Of a DNA stretch of 64,000 bases, positions 15,660 through 24,292 are shown in pieces (position 1 is the stretch's first letter; each line of letters opens with the position of its first letter). The notes under the pieces were generated by a model. It saw only the letters and a list, made by a program, of their open reading frames with translations, did not search any database and had not been told where the DNA came from. The translations under genes and the position numbers were made by a program. The stretch is from CAVQBP01 sp963723205 (lineage in GTDB: Bacteria; Bacteroidota; Ignavibacteria; Ignavibacteriales; Ignavibacteriaceae): positions 124,001 to 188,000 of the forward strand of contig CAVRQC010000028.1 of NCBI GenBank assembly GCA_963723205.1, written 5' to 3'.

Positions 15660-17342
15660 TTGCAAATAAATATCTGGAAGAATAGAGAAGTATTAACACC
15701 TGAACAGAAAAAGATAAAGAACAAGGAAAGATTATTATTAATTTTAAGCGGCATTTTATTAGGAATCTCTTTCCCGCCTTTTCCATTTCCATTTCAACTT
15801 TTAATGTTCTTTGGTTTAGTTCCCTATTTTTATGTAATTGAGAAGAAAACAACTTTAATTGATATAAACCGGTCTTCCTACCTGGCTTTTTTTGTTTTCA
15901 GCTTAATTACACTTTACTGGGTTGGAAGCTGGCAAAAAGGTGCCGATCCTTTTTTAATGATTTCCGGTGTACTGCTTATATTTGTTAATCCGCTATTTTT
16001 ATTAATACCTTCAACAATATATTATTTCTCGAGAAAAATTTTCCCCGGTAAAACCGCATTATATTTTTTCCCGCTTTTCTGGGTAACCTATGAATATGCA
16101 TACATGGTAACTGATCTTAGCTTCCCGTGGCTTACACTCGGAAGCGGTCTCGCCCATTTTACATCTTTTATACAAATAGCAGATATCATAGGGACTTTAG
16201 GATTATCGTTAGTTGTTGTGCTGATAAACGTTCTCATTTATAAAGTTTTTATAAAATATTATTCTGAAGGAAAAATATATTATTACAATTTAATTGCTGC
16301 AGTTTTAATCTATTCATTTATTCTGTTATATGGCTTCATTAAAATTGATACCTATCATTCATCAGATAGAAAAATCAGAGTAGGTTTGATTCAGCCTAAT
16401 ATTAATCCATGGGCTAAATGGGATGTTGGCAGTTTAAATGATTTTGTTAAATTATATTTAAATTATTCCCGTAAAGCTGAGAGTAAAGGAGCCAAATTTA
16501 TTGTATGGCCTGAAACAGCCCTCCCCGTATATCTTCTTAGCAGGGGGTATGAAGATGCGCTCGATTCAATATATAACTTTGTTAAAAAAAATGATGTATA
16601 CCTTATGACAGGAATGCCTGATATAAGATATTATCATAAAGGTGAGAAAATGCCCAGTGGTGTAAAGTATAGTGATAACCTGGGTTATTATGCAACGTAT
16701 AATGCAATATATTTATTTTCTCCCGACACCCGTGTAGTTCAAAGATATGGTAAAATGAAATTAGTTCCGTTTGGCGAGAGAGTTCCCTTCGTTGACCAAT
16801 TTCCATTCCTTGGTAAAATAATTAAATGGGGAGTCGGAATAACCGGGTGGAATGTAGGAAAAGATACTACTGTATTTAAAATAAAAGATACAGAATTGAA
16901 TAAGGGATTATCAAATGCCAATGATACTGTTAAAATAGATGGACTGGTTTGCTATGAATCTATCTACCCGATTTTTGTTTCTGAATTTGTTAGAAAAGGG
17001 GCACAGTTTATTACTGTAGTAACCAATGACAGCTGGTACGGTAATTCCAGCGGTCCTTACCAGCACAAGGAGATGTCCGTTTTGCGGGCGGTTGAAAACC
17101 GGCGATCCGTAATCAGAGCTGCGAATGGAGGTATAAGCTGTATAATCAATCCTCTTGGCAGGACTGTAATTCATTCTCAAATGTTTACAAGGACTTTTTT
17201 AGTCGGGGATGTTGTTATTCAGAATGATGAAACCTTTTTTACAGAGCATGCTTACCTGGTTCCGATTCTTTCTTCCGTTTTTTCGATATGGGTAATCGGG
17301 ATGTTTGTTTTATTCTGGCTGAAGAAAAAATTTAAATTATAA
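15660..17342 (+). CDS. lnt: Apolipoprotein N-acyltransferase
   Basis: 560 residues with a TTG start 4 nt after DedA. About six to eight N-terminal membrane helices (25-230) precede a nitrilase-type periplasmic domain, with a last helix at about 532-554. The catalytic triad is recognisable: Glu285 in IVWPETALP, Lys365 in RYGKMKLVPFGE and Cys431 in LVCYESIYP. Lnt N-acylates the diacylglyceryl cysteine of apolipoproteins in the inner membrane, making the triacylated form handled by Lol export; Lol-type genes lie at 54.6-57.8 kb. The 3' end overlaps the convergent ArsC-like gene by 6 nt. Confidence 0.95.
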   Translation: MQINIWKNREVLTPEQKKIKNKERLLLILSGILLGISFPPFPFPFQLLMFFGLVPYFYVIEKKTTLIDINRSSYLAFFVFSLITLYWVGSWQKGADPFLMISGVLLIFVNPLFLLIPSTIYYFSRKIFPGKTALYFFPLFWVTYEYAYMVTDLSFPWLTLGSGLAHFTSFIQIADIIGTLGLSLVVVLINVLIYKVFIKYYSEGKIYYYNLIAAVLIYSFILLYGFIKIDTYHSSDRKIRVGLIQPNINPWAKWDVGSLNDFVKLYLNYSRKAESKGAKFIVWPETALPVYLLSRGYEDALDSIYNFVKKNDVYLMTGMPDIRYYHKGEKMPSGVKYSDNLGYYATYNAIYLFSPDTRVVQRYGKMKLVPFGERVPFVDQFPFLGKIIKWGVGITGWNVGKDTTVFKIKDTELNKGLSNANDTVKIDGLVCYESIYPIFVSEFVRKGAQFITVVTNDSWYGNSSGPYQHKEMSVLRAVENRRSVIRAANGGISCIINPLGRTVIHSQMFTRTFLVGDVVIQNDETFFTEHAYLVPILSSVFSIWVIGMFVLFWLKKKFKL

Positions 17343-17673
17343 AATCCATTCTTTCCATATATCCGGTTCATAGCCTGTTGTACATGAATTACCGTTTCTT
17401 ACTACCGGCATTTTTATAAGGAGAGGATCTTCCAGGAGTTCTTCTTCAATATTAAATTTCATAAATGACATATTTCTTTTCTTATATTGTTTCCCCTCTT
17501 TATCAATTAAATCTTCCGGTTTGATTACCCTGGTAATATTTTCTAATTCTCCCTTAGAAATGCCTTTTTCTGACAATTCTCGGAACTGGTATTTGATTCC
17601 GCGTTCTTTTAAAAAATCTTTCTGCTTTCCTGGTATCATTATCTTTTTTTGTTCCTAGAATCTGAATATTCAT
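17337..17673 (-). pseudogene. Frameshifted ArsC/Spx-like protein gene
   Basis: The apparent 100-codon ORF (17337-17639) lacks the family's N-terminus. In another frame the missing part reads from an ATG at 17673, immediately after the upstream TAA: MNIQILGTKKDNDTRKAERFF. It joins the main frame (FLKERGIKYQF) only if one base is removed near the A4/T6 run at 17607-17616. The rest matches the ArsC-like thioredoxin fold, with LLIKMPVVRNG near the end. The usual active-site Cys position is Asp (TKKDNDTRKA), so it would not be a classical arsenate reductase in any case. This is a recent pseudogene or a homopolymer sequencing error. Confidence 0.7.
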
Positions 17674-19110
17674 TTAATTCTCAATTAAAATTTCCTGTGT
17701 TCTTTTAGCTCTGGGAAACCGGCTTTTAATTCCCTGTTTTGTATTAACCGCAGTACCAAGTAGTGAACTCTGGTATTTGATTACACATTGTCCTATATTT
17801 TCAATTTCTTTCTTAATGGTTCCACCGCTAATATAGGTCTCAAGTTCTGCCGGATTATTAATTTCATAAATATTATTCTTTATTTCATTGCTAAGAATTT
17901 GTGCTGCCTGGGTATGTAAGACTGTCTGGCCGTTTTTATCAATTGTACCGAAACGTGTCCCGATCCTGTTAAAAATATCTAAGTTTTTTTCATTCCAATT
18001 TTTATTCACAAAAAATATATCGTTCCCTTTGAGCAAAAAATTGAAATTATTAAATACTTCTTTTTCAATATCGAAATCTTTTATAATGTTATTCATAAGA
18101 TTCTGAATTTCTTTTTTATTAAAGTTCAGCAAGTTAAGATTTTGTTTTCGCGGTTTGAGTAATTCAGGCTGAATAGTTTCTCCTGTCTTTCTTAATTTTA
18201 CAATAAAAAAACCATCTGAATTTATTTCCCAGGGTAATATCCTAAGTGCTTTTGATAAGGAAGGATTTAATTTCTTTCCTTCATATGAATTAAACGCAGG
18301 ATGAGATTTCACAGGCAATTCCAGATCAACTATTTCTACAGGATACTTTTCCAATACTTTATTAATGATTAATTCATTTTCTTCGACAGACAATGTACAA
18401 GTAGAATAGACTATTTCACCGTCTACTTTAACCATCTTAATAGCAGCAATCAAAAGACGTAGCTGGAGATCCCCCAAAACAGAAATTCTCTCTAAAGACC
18501 ACCAATTACTTACCTCATTCTTCTTCTGGATTATTCCCAATCCGCTGCACGGTGCATCAACTAAAATTTTATCAAAGTGATCCTGGTAAATTTTATATAG
18601 TAATTCTCCCTTTGAATGTATTACCCCTGCATTTATTAGATTCATTCTATCAATATTGAAAACAAGAATTTTAACTCTGTCAAGAGCAATCTCATTTGCA
18701 ATCAGGGTACCCCGGTTTTTCATCATCTCACCAATTTGTGTCGTTTTTGAACCCGGAGCAGAACATAAGTCAAGGACGGTATTATTTTCATTGGCATTAA
18801 GAGAGAGGGGAGGAAGCATCGAAGATAAGCTTTGAATATAATAATCCCCGAGAATATGTTGAATAGTCTTGCCGGTTTTCTGTTCACCTTTAGTAACTTT
18901 AAAACATCCGGGAACACCAGCTACAGCTTCAAATTCAATTCCGTAATTTTCAGAAAGGCTTTTTGTAAGATGAGTTTGGTTTGTTTTCAGTTTATTGATA
19001 CGGATATATTGTGAAGGTCTGGAACTTATAAAATCAACATATTCTTTGGCTGTTTTCTCGTCATAAATTTTTTTTAGATAAGTAAAAATACTTGAGCTGA
19101 CTTCGATCAA
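17674..19110 (-). CDS. RsmB/RsmF-type rRNA (cytosine-C5) methyltransferase
   Basis: 478 residues. The SAM-binding motif is VLDLCSAPGSKTTQIGEMM (113-131). The NOL1/NOP2/Sun catalytic motifs are DAPCSGLG (Cys188) and YSTCTLSVEENE (Cys238), the two cysteines used by m5C methyltransferases for release and attack. The C-terminal 150 residues form a PUA-like or accessory region. It modifies 16S rRNA in the cytoplasm; whether it is the RsmB or RsmF type is unclear. An ArsC/Spx-like gene begins directly at its stop, so the two are coupled. Confidence 0.92.
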   Translation of the reverse strand: MIEVSSSIFTYLKKIYDEKTAKEYVDFISSRPSQYIRINKLKTNQTHLTKSLSENYGIEFEAVAGVPGCFKVTKGEQKTGKTIQHILGDYYIQSLSSMLPPLSLNANENNTVLDLCSAPGSKTTQIGEMMKNRGTLIANEIALDRVKILVFNIDRMNLINAGVIHSKGELLYKIYQDHFDKILVDAPCSGLGIIQKKNEVSNWWSLERISVLGDLQLRLLIAAIKMVKVDGEIVYSTCTLSVEENELIINKVLEKYPVEIVDLELPVKSHPAFNSYEGKKLNPSLSKALRILPWEINSDGFFIVKLRKTGETIQPELLKPRKQNLNLLNFNKKEIQNLMNNIIKDFDIEKEVFNNFNFLLKGNDIFFVNKNWNEKNLDIFNRIGTRFGTIDKNGQTVLHTQAAQILSNEIKNNIYEINNPAELETYISGGTIKKEIENIGQCVIKYQSSLLGTAVNTKQGIKSRFPRAKRTQEILIEN

Positions 19111-19134
19111 TTTTATCCTGCTTAAAAAATAATT

Positions 19135-19557
19135 TCAATTGTTTTCTATTTCATTTATATACTGTGCAATTATTTTTTTCATATCTTCAGAACTTGAATA
19201 GGTCTTAACGGTTAAAATTTTTGAATCACAGCCTGACACCATTGCACTTACGGATTTCTCTCCTTTTTTAACAAGAGCCAGAACCGGCTTCTTTAAATTG
19301 TATAAACTGTAAGCAATTTCAAATCCTACACCTGTACTTGATGAAGTAGTTTCAGCAATAACAAATTTGCTGCTCTCCATCCATTTAACATCTCTTTTAA
19401 AAATCTGAACATTATTTAGTGGAAAAGCTGATTTAAATTTTTCATTCAACTCACTTAAGGCTGTATGACCTAATGAATTTATATATTTTATAATTTCCTT
19501 ATAAAAAGACTGGTATTGTTTATCTCCCCGAATAGGGCCCGCACAGTAAATGATCAT
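19135..19557 (-). CDS. Nucleoside 2-deoxyribosyltransferase-fold protein (DNPH1-like)
   Basis: 140 residues. The N-terminus IIYCAGPIRGDKQYQSFYK and the later AETTSSSTGVGFEIAYSL, with the likely catalytic Glu80, match the 2'-deoxynucleoside 5'-phosphate N-hydrolase branch of the NDT superfamily. Such enzymes cleave the N-glycosidic bond of deoxynucleoside monophosphates and clean nucleotide pools in the cytoplasm. The stop of bshA lies 2 nt upstream of its start, so it is cotranscribed with bshA; no functional tie to bacillithiol is known to me. Confidence 0.83.
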   Translation of the reverse strand: MIIYCAGPIRGDKQYQSFYKEIIKYINSLGHTALSELNEKFKSAFPLNNVQIFKRDVKWMESSKFVIAETTSSSTGVGFEIAYSLYNLKKPVLALVKKGEKSVSAMVSGCDSKILTVKTYSSSEDMKKIIAQYINEIENN

Positions 19558-19559
19558 AA

Positions 19560-20684
19560 CTAGGAGTTCAATATTTTTTTGTAATGATCTTCATATAAAT
19601 GGACAATTTTTGATTTATTAAAGATATTTACTGCTCTATTTCTTGCATTTGCAGAAAAAAGCTCATATTTCTTCTGATTTGTTAAAAGATCGGTTACATA
19701 TTTTGCCATTCTATTAATATCACCGATCCCTGCAATAAAACCGGTTTCATTATGTCTTATTAGCTCCGGCAGTCCGCCAATATTTGAAGAAACAACCGGT
19801 AACCCGCATGCCATAGCTTCCAATGCAGCTAAACCAAAGCTTTCAGATTGGGAGGGAATTAAGAAGATATCTGCAGCACTTAAAATTTCTACCAAACCAT
19901 CCTGCTTTCCCAGGAATTTTACATCATCACATAAGCTTAACTGCCTGCATAATCTCTCACATTCCGATCTATCCGGTCCATCACCAACCAATAACAGTTT
20001 TGCAGGGACTTCCTTAATTACTTTTTCCAGTATTCTTATTGTATCAGGAACCCGTTTTACTACTCTGAAATTTGAAGTATGGACCAGAACCTTTTCTCCA
20101 TTTGGAGCTACATGTTCTCTTAAACCTCCGTCTTTTGAAGGTTTATATAGATCAGTATCGACAAAATTAGGAATAACTTGAATTTCTTTCTCGATATTGT
20201 AATTAGTTAAGGTTTGTTCCTTTAAAGAACGGGAAACAGCTGTAACCCCATCACTTGCTTCTATACTGAATTTTACAAGAGGCAGAAATGACGGTTCAAG
20301 CCCGACTAATGTGATATCTGTACCATGAAGGGTTGTAATAACTTTTAAATCTTTTTTCTTTTTAAGCATCTGTTTTGCAAGATAAGCACTACTTGCATGG
20401 GGAATAGCGTAATGTACATGCAGAAGATCAAGTTTCTCATATTCTACAACTTCAACCATTTTACTTGCCAGGGCAAGAGCATAAAGAGGAAATTCAAATA
20501 ATGGATAGCTGCTCATTTCTACTTCATGAAAAACAACATTTTCTACGAAATTGTTTAATCTGAAGGGGAGTGCATAACTAATAAAATGTACTTGATGTCC
20601 TTTTTTTGCTAATTCTTTCCCTAATTCTGTAGCCATTACCCCGCTTCCGCCGTAGGTTGGATAACAAGTGATTCCGATTTTCAT
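19560..20684 (-). CDS. bshA: N-acetyl-alpha-D-glucosaminyl L-malate synthase (bacillithiol synthesis)
   Basis: 374 residues of a GT-B retaining glycosyltransferase (GT4). The BshA N-terminus is distinctive: MKIGITCYPTYGGSGVMATE and then HFISYALPFRL, with LDLLHVHYAIPHASSAYLAK. The nucleotide-sugar end has PSQSESFGLAALEAMACGLP with the GT4 E-x7-E motif. It joins UDP-GlcNAc and L-malate in the first step of bacillithiol synthesis. bshB and bshC are not in the window. It leads a minus-strand run with the DNPH1-like, methyltransferase and ArsC-like genes and diverges from the PfkB kinase gene across a 187-nt AT-rich spacer. Confidence 0.95.
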   Translation of the reverse strand: MKIGITCYPTYGGSGVMATELGKELAKKGHQVHFISYALPFRLNNFVENVVFHEVEMSSYPLFEFPLYALALASKMVEVVEYEKLDLLHVHYAIPHASSAYLAKQMLKKKKDLKVITTLHGTDITLVGLEPSFLPLVKFSIEASDGVTAVSRSLKEQTLTNYNIEKEIQVIPNFVDTDLYKPSKDGGLREHVAPNGEKVLVHTSNFRVVKRVPDTIRILEKVIKEVPAKLLLVGDGPDRSECERLCRQLSLCDDVKFLGKQDGLVEILSAADIFLIPSQSESFGLAALEAMACGLPVVSSNIGGLPELIRHNETGFIAGIGDINRMAKYVTDLLTNQKKYELFSANARNRAVNIFNKSKIVHLYEDHYKKILNS

Positions 20685-20871
20685 ATACTATTTTATAATT
20701 TAGAAGATTTAAAACATAAATATAATTTTTTTTTGCCGAATATAGAATTTTGAAAAAGGCAATAATTTTTAAATATCTTTTTTTTGTGTTATGAAATAAA
20801 TGTGCATATTTTTTAATTGTTCTTTAATTAAAAATAATGAATTAAACAGAATTTATAAGCATTTAATCTTT

Positions 20872-21717
20872 ATGAAATTATTAATCATAGGTCATTCTGT
20901 TGAAGATCACTTCATTAGCAGTGAAAAAGAAGAGATCAAGCCGGGAGGAATTTACTATACAGCTTCTGCCCTGAATTATTTGAAAAATCCGGGTGATGAG
21001 ATAGTGCTTCTGACTGCAATTGAAAAAGGGAATTATAGTCTGTTTTCTCAAGTATATGAGCATTTTAATAAAAATTATTTCCAGGTTGCTGATTCGATCC
21101 CAAAAGTTTTTTTAAAGATTTATAAACAGGATGAACGAGATGAATGTTATAATAAAGTAACTGAAAATCTGAATATAAATATTGACAACCTTAATTCATT
21201 TGACGGTATACTTATTAATATGATTACCGGTTTTGATATTTCTCTGGAGCAGTTAATTAACTTGAGAAAGTCGTTTAAAGGTTTTATTTATTTTGATGTT
21301 CATACATTATCTCGCGGATTGGAGGCTGACGGCAAAAGAAGTTTCAGGTTTATTCCTGATTTCTCCAAATGGGCTGCATTGCTGGATATAATACAGGTAA
21401 ATCAACATGAAATTTTAACATTGAGCAATAAAAAAGAGCAGATGGATATTGTCGGAGAAATATTAAATACAGGTACAAAATATCTAATCCTCACCATGGA
21501 AGAACTGGGGGCGAGAGTATTTTATCTGGATGATGGTGAAATAAATTCGGTATTTAAACCCGCAAGTAAAATAGAAATTAAAAATAAAATCGGGTGCGGC
21601 GACATTTTTGGTGCCGTCTTCTTTTATGATTATCTTATGAATCGGGATATCAATAAATCATTGGAAAAAGCAAATTATACTGCTGGTTTAACCGCTGCAG
21701 GTAAGGATATGATGTAA
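20872..21717 (+). CDS. PfkB-family carbohydrate kinase
   Basis: 281 residues from the ATG at 20872. An upstream in-frame ATG at 20800 would add 24 unconserved residues, and MKLLIIGHSVEDHF fits the family N-terminus better. The glycine-rich motif near the N-terminus is KPGGIYYTASAL and the C-terminal signature is KIGCGDIFGAVFFYDYL, with the catalytic Asp of the GxGD motif as GCGD. The substrate (sugar, nucleoside or aminoimidazole riboside type) cannot be assigned. It diverges from bshA and is followed 19 nt later by rfbD. Confidence 0.85.
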   Translation: MKLLIIGHSVEDHFISSEKEEIKPGGIYYTASALNYLKNPGDEIVLLTAIEKGNYSLFSQVYEHFNKNYFQVADSIPKVFLKIYKQDERDECYNKVTENLNINIDNLNSFDGILINMITGFDISLEQLINLRKSFKGFIYFDVHTLSRGLEADGKRSFRFIPDFSKWAALLDIIQVNQHEILTLSNKKEQMDIVGEILNTGTKYLILTMEELGARVFYLDDGEINSVFKPASKIEIKNKIGCGDIFGAVFFYDYLMNRDINKSLEKANYTAGLTAAGKDMM

Positions 21718-21736
21718 TTAAATAAGTTAACAAAAA

Positions 21737-22648
21737 ATGCTACCTAATAATTTAATTAAAAAAAGATTACTTGTTGTTGGTTCAAATGGAATGCTGGGAC
21801 AGCGGATTATCAGTTTCTTTGCTAAACATAAAAACTTTGAAATACTAGGATGCTCTGTTGAAGAAAAACCTGTTACAAATAATTATGAGTATTGTTGCTG
21901 TGACCTGACCAAAAGAGAAAATGTAAAAAAAATAATTTATGATTTCTATCCTGATTTTGTAATTAATGCAGCTGCCTTTACTAATGTTGATTTAAGTGAG
22001 ATTGAACGGGAAACAGCCTGGAAAGTAAATGTTAAAGGGGTCGAATACTTAGCGGAAACGGCAAGAGTTTTAGATTCTCACCTTATTCATATTTCTTCAG
22101 ATTATATTTTTGACGGTACAAACGGTCCCTATGCTGAAAATGCAAAACCAAATCCGCTTGGTTACTATGGCAGAACAAAATTAGCCAGCGAAAACGCTTT
22201 AAAAATCAGCGGTTCTGTTCATACTATTTTAAGAACAAATGTACTGTTCGGAATTGCAGACAGCCGGCCTGATTTTGTCAGATGGGTAATAAATTCATTA
22301 AAAGATAAAAAACAAATCAGAATAGTAACTGATCAATTTAATAACCCGACATTTATAGATGATTTGGTCCAGGCAATTAATAAAGTTATTGAGTTTAAAA
22401 AGGATGGAATTTACCATATAGGTGGAAGGGATTTTTTATCCAGATTTGAATTTACTGAAAAGATAGCAGACTTTTTTGATCTTGATAAAAGTTTAATTAG
22501 CGCAATAAAAACGGAAGAACTTAATCAAAAAGCAAGGAGACCACTAAAATCGGGATTAATTACACTTAAAGCAGAAACCGAAATAGGATTCAAACCTCAT
22601 ACTATAACAGAATCCCTTGCTATGATGAAAAAGGAATTGAAGATTTAA
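21737..22648 (+). CDS. rfbD: dTDP-4-dehydrorhamnose reductase family (RmlD) protein
   Basis: 303 residues of an extended SDR. The dinucleotide-binding loop is VVGSNGMLGQRI. The next core elements are DFVINAAAFTNVDLSE, HISSDYIFDG and the catalytic YYGRTKLASE (YxxxK). RmlD reduces dTDP-4-keto-L-rhamnose to dTDP-L-rhamnose in surface polysaccharide synthesis. No rmlA, rmlB or rmlC accompanies it here, so a related sugar-nucleotide reductase, or the RmlD-like methionine adenosyltransferase beta-type fold, remains possible. It follows the PfkB kinase gene by 19 nt. Confidence 0.83.
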   Translation: MLPNNLIKKRLLVVGSNGMLGQRIISFFAKHKNFEILGCSVEEKPVTNNYEYCCCDLTKRENVKKIIYDFYPDFVINAAAFTNVDLSEIERETAWKVNVKGVEYLAETARVLDSHLIHISSDYIFDGTNGPYAENAKPNPLGYYGRTKLASENALKISGSVHTILRTNVLFGIADSRPDFVRWVINSLKDKKQIRIVTDQFNNPTFIDDLVQAINKVIEFKKDGIYHIGGRDFLSRFEFTEKIADFFDLDKSLISAIKTEELNQKARRPLKSGLITLKAETEIGFKPHTITESLAMMKKELKI

Positions 22649-22727
22649 TACTTTTAACGATTTCATCGAAATTCCCACAAATAGCTCAATTCAAAATCAA
22701 ACTGTATAATTCAACAATTAAATAAAA

Positions 22728-22753
22728 ACCGGAACAAATTTCTTTGTCCCGGT
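22728..22753 (-). terminator. Terminator of the minus-strand HEAT protein gene
   Basis: On the minus strand ACCGGGACAAA pairs with TTTGTTCCGGT with one mismatch around a 4-nt loop and is followed by TTTTATTT. It lies about 50 nt past the stop at 22802. On the plus strand there is no T tract. Confidence 0.6.
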
Positions 22754-22801
22754 AGATTATGGAGGATCATATATGAAAGTAATTTAGATAAGATAAAATT
22801 T

Positions 22802-23239
22802 TTAATTACTTATCAGATATTCTGTATTATTTTCTCTGTTAAACTCATAATATAGTTTGTAGCAAATTTCTTTAACACGTTTGCTATCATCAAATTTTGC
22901 TGAGGTTTTAAGCTTATAAATCCCGCGATTGTCACCGATTTTGTATAAAGCCAAAGCTGCAGCTATTCTTTCTTCATCTGAAATCCCTTTATTAAGCATT
23001 TTCATTAATGGAAGAACGGCAGTTTCGATATTATTTTTATTTATAAAATTTGCGTCGATCAACTGACCTAAAACTAGAGCCGAACTTGCTCTTAAACCGG
23101 AATTTTCAGAAGATAAACCTAGAGAAAGGCTTTTTATTGCATTTTCCTTCTTTGTGTCTGAAATATTTTCTGCTTTTATTGAGACAACCAGAAGGACTAC
23201 AATGGCAATTACTATATATGCAATCGATAGTTTTTTCAT
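22802..23239 (-). CDS. Secreted HEAT-repeat protein
   Basis: 145 residues. A signal peptide or anchor (about 1-23) is followed by two to three HEAT-like helical repeats, for example SENSGLRASSALVLGQLIDA and SDEERIAAALALYKIGDNRG. It should sit in the periplasm or at the inner membrane as a protein-interaction module. It diverges from the ECF sigma gene at 23586, whose anti-sigma factor also carries HEAT-like repeats on the extracytoplasmic side, which suggests but does not prove a shared pathway. A GGGAGTGA ribosome site precedes its ATG. Confidence 0.72.
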   Translation of the reverse strand: MKKLSIAYIVIAIVVLLVVSIKAENISDTKKENAIKSLSLGLSSENSGLRASSALVLGQLIDANFINKNNIETAVLPLMKMLNKGISDEERIAAALALYKIGDNRGIYKLKTSAKFDDSKRVKEICYKLYYEFNRENNTEYLISN

Positions 23240-23444
23240 TACTCACTCCCTTTATAAATTATTTGAACCTTTAGTGTAAAACTAATTTAAATGACTAAGC
23301 CCCGCTATTATTTTTAGATAGGTGGTCTTTTGGTATTTTAACCAGTAAATAATTAGGATTAAACAGATTTTAATTTTGAATACTCTTAAACAGACATTAA
23401 GTAAAGTGGAAATTCATATTTTGTATCTTTTATGCAAATATCAG

Positions 23445-23526
23445 ACATCAGGTATCCTGTATCCGGCATCAGGTATCCTGTATCAAGTATCCAGCATCGA
23501 GTATCCAGTACCCAGTATCCGACATA
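23445..23526. repeat. Tandem-like degenerate repeat (GTATCCNG words)
   Basis: About 80 nt made of imperfect 8-15 nt repetitions: CATCAGGTATCCTGTAT, CCGGCATCAGGTATCCTGTAT, then AAGTATCCAG, CGAGTATCCAG and CCAGTATCC. It lies about 60 nt before the ECF sigma start, in the 346-nt spacer between that gene and the divergent HEAT gene. The ORF crossing it has no family likeness. Confidence 0.6.
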
Positions 23527-23585
23527 CTCTAACTACGTACACCATAACCTTACCAACCTTTTTAATAATTCATCGGTCTAAATAA

Positions 23586-24176
23586 ATGAAAACGGAAAAA
23601 TTGATGACGTCTCAAGAATCTTATTTAATAATGAGTGCTCAAAAGGGCGATTCAGCCGCCTTTGAAGAATTGATTTATCGGTATGATAAAAACGTTCTTT
23701 CAATTGCTTTGAGATTTGTAAAAAATAATGATGATGCAAAAGATATTTACCAGGAAGTTTTTTTAAGAGTTTTCAGAGGATTAAAGAAATTCAAATTTAA
23801 GAGTGAATTTTCAACATGGCTGTACAGGATTACAACAAATGTCTGCTTAACATATAAGCAGAAACAAAAAAAGCATAACTATGTATCGATTAACAATGAT
23901 GATGAAGAAAATACAGGATATAATAATTCATTTGAAGATGAGAACAGCTTTACTCCCGATAAAATATTTAACAATTCTGAAATTTCATCGCATGTAAATA
24001 ATGCACTTAAAAATTTATCATCGAGACAGAAAATGATTTTTATTCTTAAGCATTACGAAGGTTATAAAATAAAAGAAATTGCGGAAATTATTAATGTCGG
24101 AGAAGGGACAGTCAAAAAATATCTTTTTGAAGCTGTACATAAGCTTAGAGAGCAATTACAGGAATTTTATGACTAA
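23586..24176 (+). CDS. ECF RNA polymerase sigma factor (RpoE-like)
   Basis: 196 residues. Region 2 spans about 18-95 with DAKDIYQEVFLRVFRGLKKF and FSTWLYRITTNVCLTYKQKQ. Region 4 spans about 135-190 with LSSRQKMIFILKHYEGYKIK and an HTH containing VGEGTVKKYLFEAVHKLREQ. An acidic linker (NNDDEENTGYNN) joins the two. It heads a sigma/anti-sigma/DUF4097 cluster, with a 116-nt gap before the anti-sigma gene. No ECF-type promoter like the one at 8951 was found upstream. Confidence 0.95.
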   Translation: MKTEKLMTSQESYLIMSAQKGDSAAFEELIYRYDKNVLSIALRFVKNNDDAKDIYQEVFLRVFRGLKKFKFKSEFSTWLYRITTNVCLTYKQKQKKHNYVSINNDDEENTGYNNSFEDENSFTPDKIFNNSEISSHVNNALKNLSSRQKMIFILKHYEGYKIKEIAEIINVGEGTVKKYLFEAVHKLREQLQEFYD

Positions 24177-24292
24177 GACTTGTATTGCACATTCGTCTTA
24201 ATCATAATCTTACTCAAATTTTAGCAAATGAAGATTAGGATTAAGAATAAGAGTAAGAATTTATAATAGAGAAAAAATATAGAGAGAATTTT

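Noticed and set aside
23445..23526. Possible CRISPR-like array
   Set aside because: The words are 8-15 nt, imperfect and without unique spacers of constant length, and no cas gene is present in the window.
23376..23585. 69-codon ORF across the GTATCC word repeat before the ECF sigma gene
   Set aside because: Its translation mirrors the repeat (SGILYPASGILYQVSS) and has no family likeness or ribosome site. The repeat is better reported as non-coding.
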